Source of the DNA: Catenulisporales bacterium
GTDB lineage: Bacteria > Actinomycetota > Actinomycetes > Streptomycetales > Catenulisporaceae
DNA length: 64,000 nucleotides
Assembly: GCA_019510485.1 (NCBI GenBank)
Contig: JAEKKI010000188.1
Span: 1 to 64,000 of the forward strand
Direction of reading: 5' to 3'
Positions within the stretch are counted from its first letter, which is position 1. The number at the start of each line of letters is the position of its first letter. Both the position numbers and the translations under genes were made by a program. The notes below the pieces were generated by a model that worked only from the letters and a program-made list of their open reading frames with translations, was not told the DNA's origin and ran no database searches. Below, piece after piece: positions 62,926 through 64,000 of this stretch.

Positions 62926-63846
62926 TCATCGGCTCTGCGCGTCGGCTTGGACCCCCTCCCGGTAGGACGGGTGCCGCGGCTTCCAGCTCAGTTCGTCCTT
63001 CGCCTTGGCGTTGCTGATGATGTAGCGGCCGGTGACGAACGCGTTCAGATAGGGGAGCGGCTTGATCATCCAGGCCGGGACGGTGCGCGGCGTCTTGGTG
63101 TGGAAGGCCTTGGCGATCTCCAGCGCCACGTTCGCGAACGACGTCGGGGTGTCGTCCACGATGTTGTAGGCCTGTCCGGCCCGGCCGTGTTCCAGGGCGG
63201 CCACCGTGGCGCTCGCCGCGTCGGCCAGGTGGATGAAGCTGTTGGTCCCGGCCTTGACCAGGGGCAGCTTGCCGGCCTGGAGGTACTCCACGTAGGCGTC
63301 GGTGGCTGGACCGCCGTAGAACAGGCCGTAGCGCAGCGCGATCCCGTCGATCCCCGGCTGGGAGAAGGCGATCTTCTCGTTGCGCAGCATCGCCGCGCCG
63401 TGTTCGGCGAACGACTTGCGCGGGGACGGTCCGAAGTACGCGGCCTCGGTGATCGGCCCGGGGCCGAGATCACCGAATCCGTAGCCGAAGATCATCGACT
63501 GGGTCAGGAACCGGGTCGCGCCGACCGCTTTGGCCACTTCCATCAGGTTCTCGGTGCCGACGGTGCGCAGGAGGTTCGTGCCGCGCATGTCCTTGTTGCG
63601 CATAGGCGCCTTCTTCAGCGCTGTCAGCTGGCTGATCACCGCGTCGAAGTGCCGGCCCGCGACGGCGGCGAGCAGCTGCTGCCGGTTCATGACGTCGGCG
63701 ACGATCGCGGCGGCGCCCATGGCCTCGATCGTGCGGACGCCGTCCTGCGTCCGGGTGATGCCGACGACCTCGTGACCGGCGTCGATCAGGGCCGGGGTGA
63801 GGACGCGGCCGAAGACGCCGCTGGCACCGGCGAGGAGGATACGCAT
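62926..63846 (-). CDS. NAD-dependent epimerase/dehydratase family (extended SDR) protein
   Basis: The 306-residue protein has an N-terminal nucleotide motif GASGVFG and the extended-SDR layout, including a conserved NIVDD segment. The usual active-site Y-x3-K is not clear, so it may be an atypical member acting as an oxidoreductase or sensor. The ATG has AAGGAGC upstream. An ECF41-type promoter lies ~60 nt upstream, and a putative ECF41 sigma gene begins the next reading frame to the right. ECF41 genes are known to sit with epimerases of this type. Confidence 0.85.
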   Translation of the reverse strand: MRILLAGASGVFGRVLTPALIDAGHEVVGITRTQDGVRTIEAMGAAAIVADVMNRQQLLAAVAGRHFDAVISQLTALKKAPMRNKDMRGTNLLRTVGTENLMEVAKAVGATRFLTQSMIFGYGFGDLGPGPITEAAYFGPSPRKSFAEHGAAMLRNEKIAFSQPGIDGIALRYGLFYGGPATDAYVEYLQAGKLPLVKAGTNSFIHLADAASATVAALEHGRAGQAYNIVDDTPTSFANVALEIAKAFHTKTPRTVPAWMIKPLPYLNAFVTGRYIISNAKAKDELSWKPRHPSYREGVQADAQSR

Positions 63847-63902
63847 GATGTGCTCCTTATGGTCTGCTTCGCTGGGGTATCTCCGCGCGTTCTGACCACA
63901 AG

Positions 63903-63929
63903 GACGGGGTCGTACCGGGTTCTGTGACT
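63903..63929 (-). promoter_or_regulatory. ECF41-type promoter of the epimerase gene
   Basis: On the minus strand AGTCACA (63923-63929) is followed by 16 nt and CGTC (63903-63906). This is one base from the ECF41 consensus I remember, TGTCACA-n16-CGTC. It lies 57 nt before the epimerase ATG. The match in both boxes and in spacing makes it a good candidate. Confidence 0.7.
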
Positions 63930-63948
63930 CCTTTCTGTGTGACCTACG

Positions 63949-64000
63949 TCACATCTCCAGGGCCCGCACGCCGGCCAGCTTCGCCGGGTTGGCCATGCCG
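63949..64000 (-). CDS. C-terminal end of a putative ECF41 (SigJ-like) sigma factor gene
   Basis: Only the last 16 codons and the TGA are visible, reading GMANPAKLAGVRALEM. The NPxKLA-type ending is typical of the SnoaL-like C-terminal extension of ECF41/SigJ sigma factors. The identification is weak by itself. It is supported by the neighbouring epimerase and its ECF41-type promoter. The rest lies beyond the window. Confidence 0.5.
   Translation of the reverse strand, partial: GMANPAKLAGVRALEM

Noticed and set aside
1-64000. CRISPR arrays, IS elements, rRNA genes
   Set aside because: I found no regularly spaced identical repeats with unique spacers, no transposase and no rRNA sequence. The tandem repeats present are all inside coding genes.

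Overview
The window is high-GC, roughly 70 percent or more in most genes, with GTG and TTG starts, GTGA/ATGA stop-start overlaps and many leaderless genes. It comes from an Actinomycetota chromosome. The order rpsO-pnp-M16 peptidase-dapB, then thyX-dapA-rnj, then ftsK-rodZ-like-rimO-pgsA-cinA is the backbone I know from Streptomyces and its relatives. A type VII secretion locus, a conservon and a G1 acid peptidase would fit a Catenulispora/Actinospica/Streptomyces-like soil organism. The genus cannot be fixed from this sequence.

Layout. 1-10336: a type VII secretion (ESX-like) locus with eccC (cut by the left edge), eccD carrying a large repeat insert, an HNH/DUF222 gene, a short mycosin protease, and two overlapping genes for likely secreted helical substrates. 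Part of it has unusually low GC. 10519-18539: rpsO, the structured pnp leader, pnp, a frameshifted M16 peptidase, dapB, a small TPR-like membrane protein, a divergent RidA/LysR pair, a flavin-reductase-like gene and a small PEGA-like gene. 18653-24532: a conservon (cvnA-B-C-D: sensor kinase-like protein, roadblock, DUF742, GTPase), divergent from an orphan solute-binding lipoprotein (24785-25879). 25951-29563: thyX, dapA, rnj. 29863-31330: an ArsR-type regulator and a small unknown protein. 31572-40217: ftsK, a rodZ-like gene, a MarR/MFS unit, then rimO, pgsA and cinA. 40265-49762: SigE-family sigma factor and partner, PAP2, SDR, a two-component system next to a fused ABC ATPase/permease, an MFS transporter and gabT. 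49921-54529: a DUF2510-VirD4-like ATPase, a cell-wall-binding-repeat protein and a G1 peptidase. 54696-57250: TetR and MFS efflux with an array of operator palindromes. 57261-64000: an aminoglycoside-phosphotransferase-fold gene, a CodB-like permease, PucR, an aldehyde dehydrogenase, and an epimerase behind a likely ECF41-type promoter next to the end of a putative ECF41 sigma gene.

How it works together. The core genes handle RNA turnover (pnp, rnj), lysine/diaminopimelate and thymidylate synthesis (dapA, dapB, thyX), chromosome segregation and envelope work (ftsK, rodZ-like, pgsA) and ribosome modification (rimO). Around them are accessory sensing and export units. At least twelve genes have a TANNNT hexamer 6-7 nt before the start codon, which suggests leaderless mRNAs. 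The strongest unusual signals are the palindrome array between tetR and its efflux pump, the ECF41-type promoter at the right end, the in-frame ABC ATPase-permease fusion, the 8-bp duplication that breaks the M16 gene, and the minisatellite in the SigE partner gene. I did not find a clearly new multi-gene defence or mobile system, a CRISPR array, an IS element or an intact tRNA gene.
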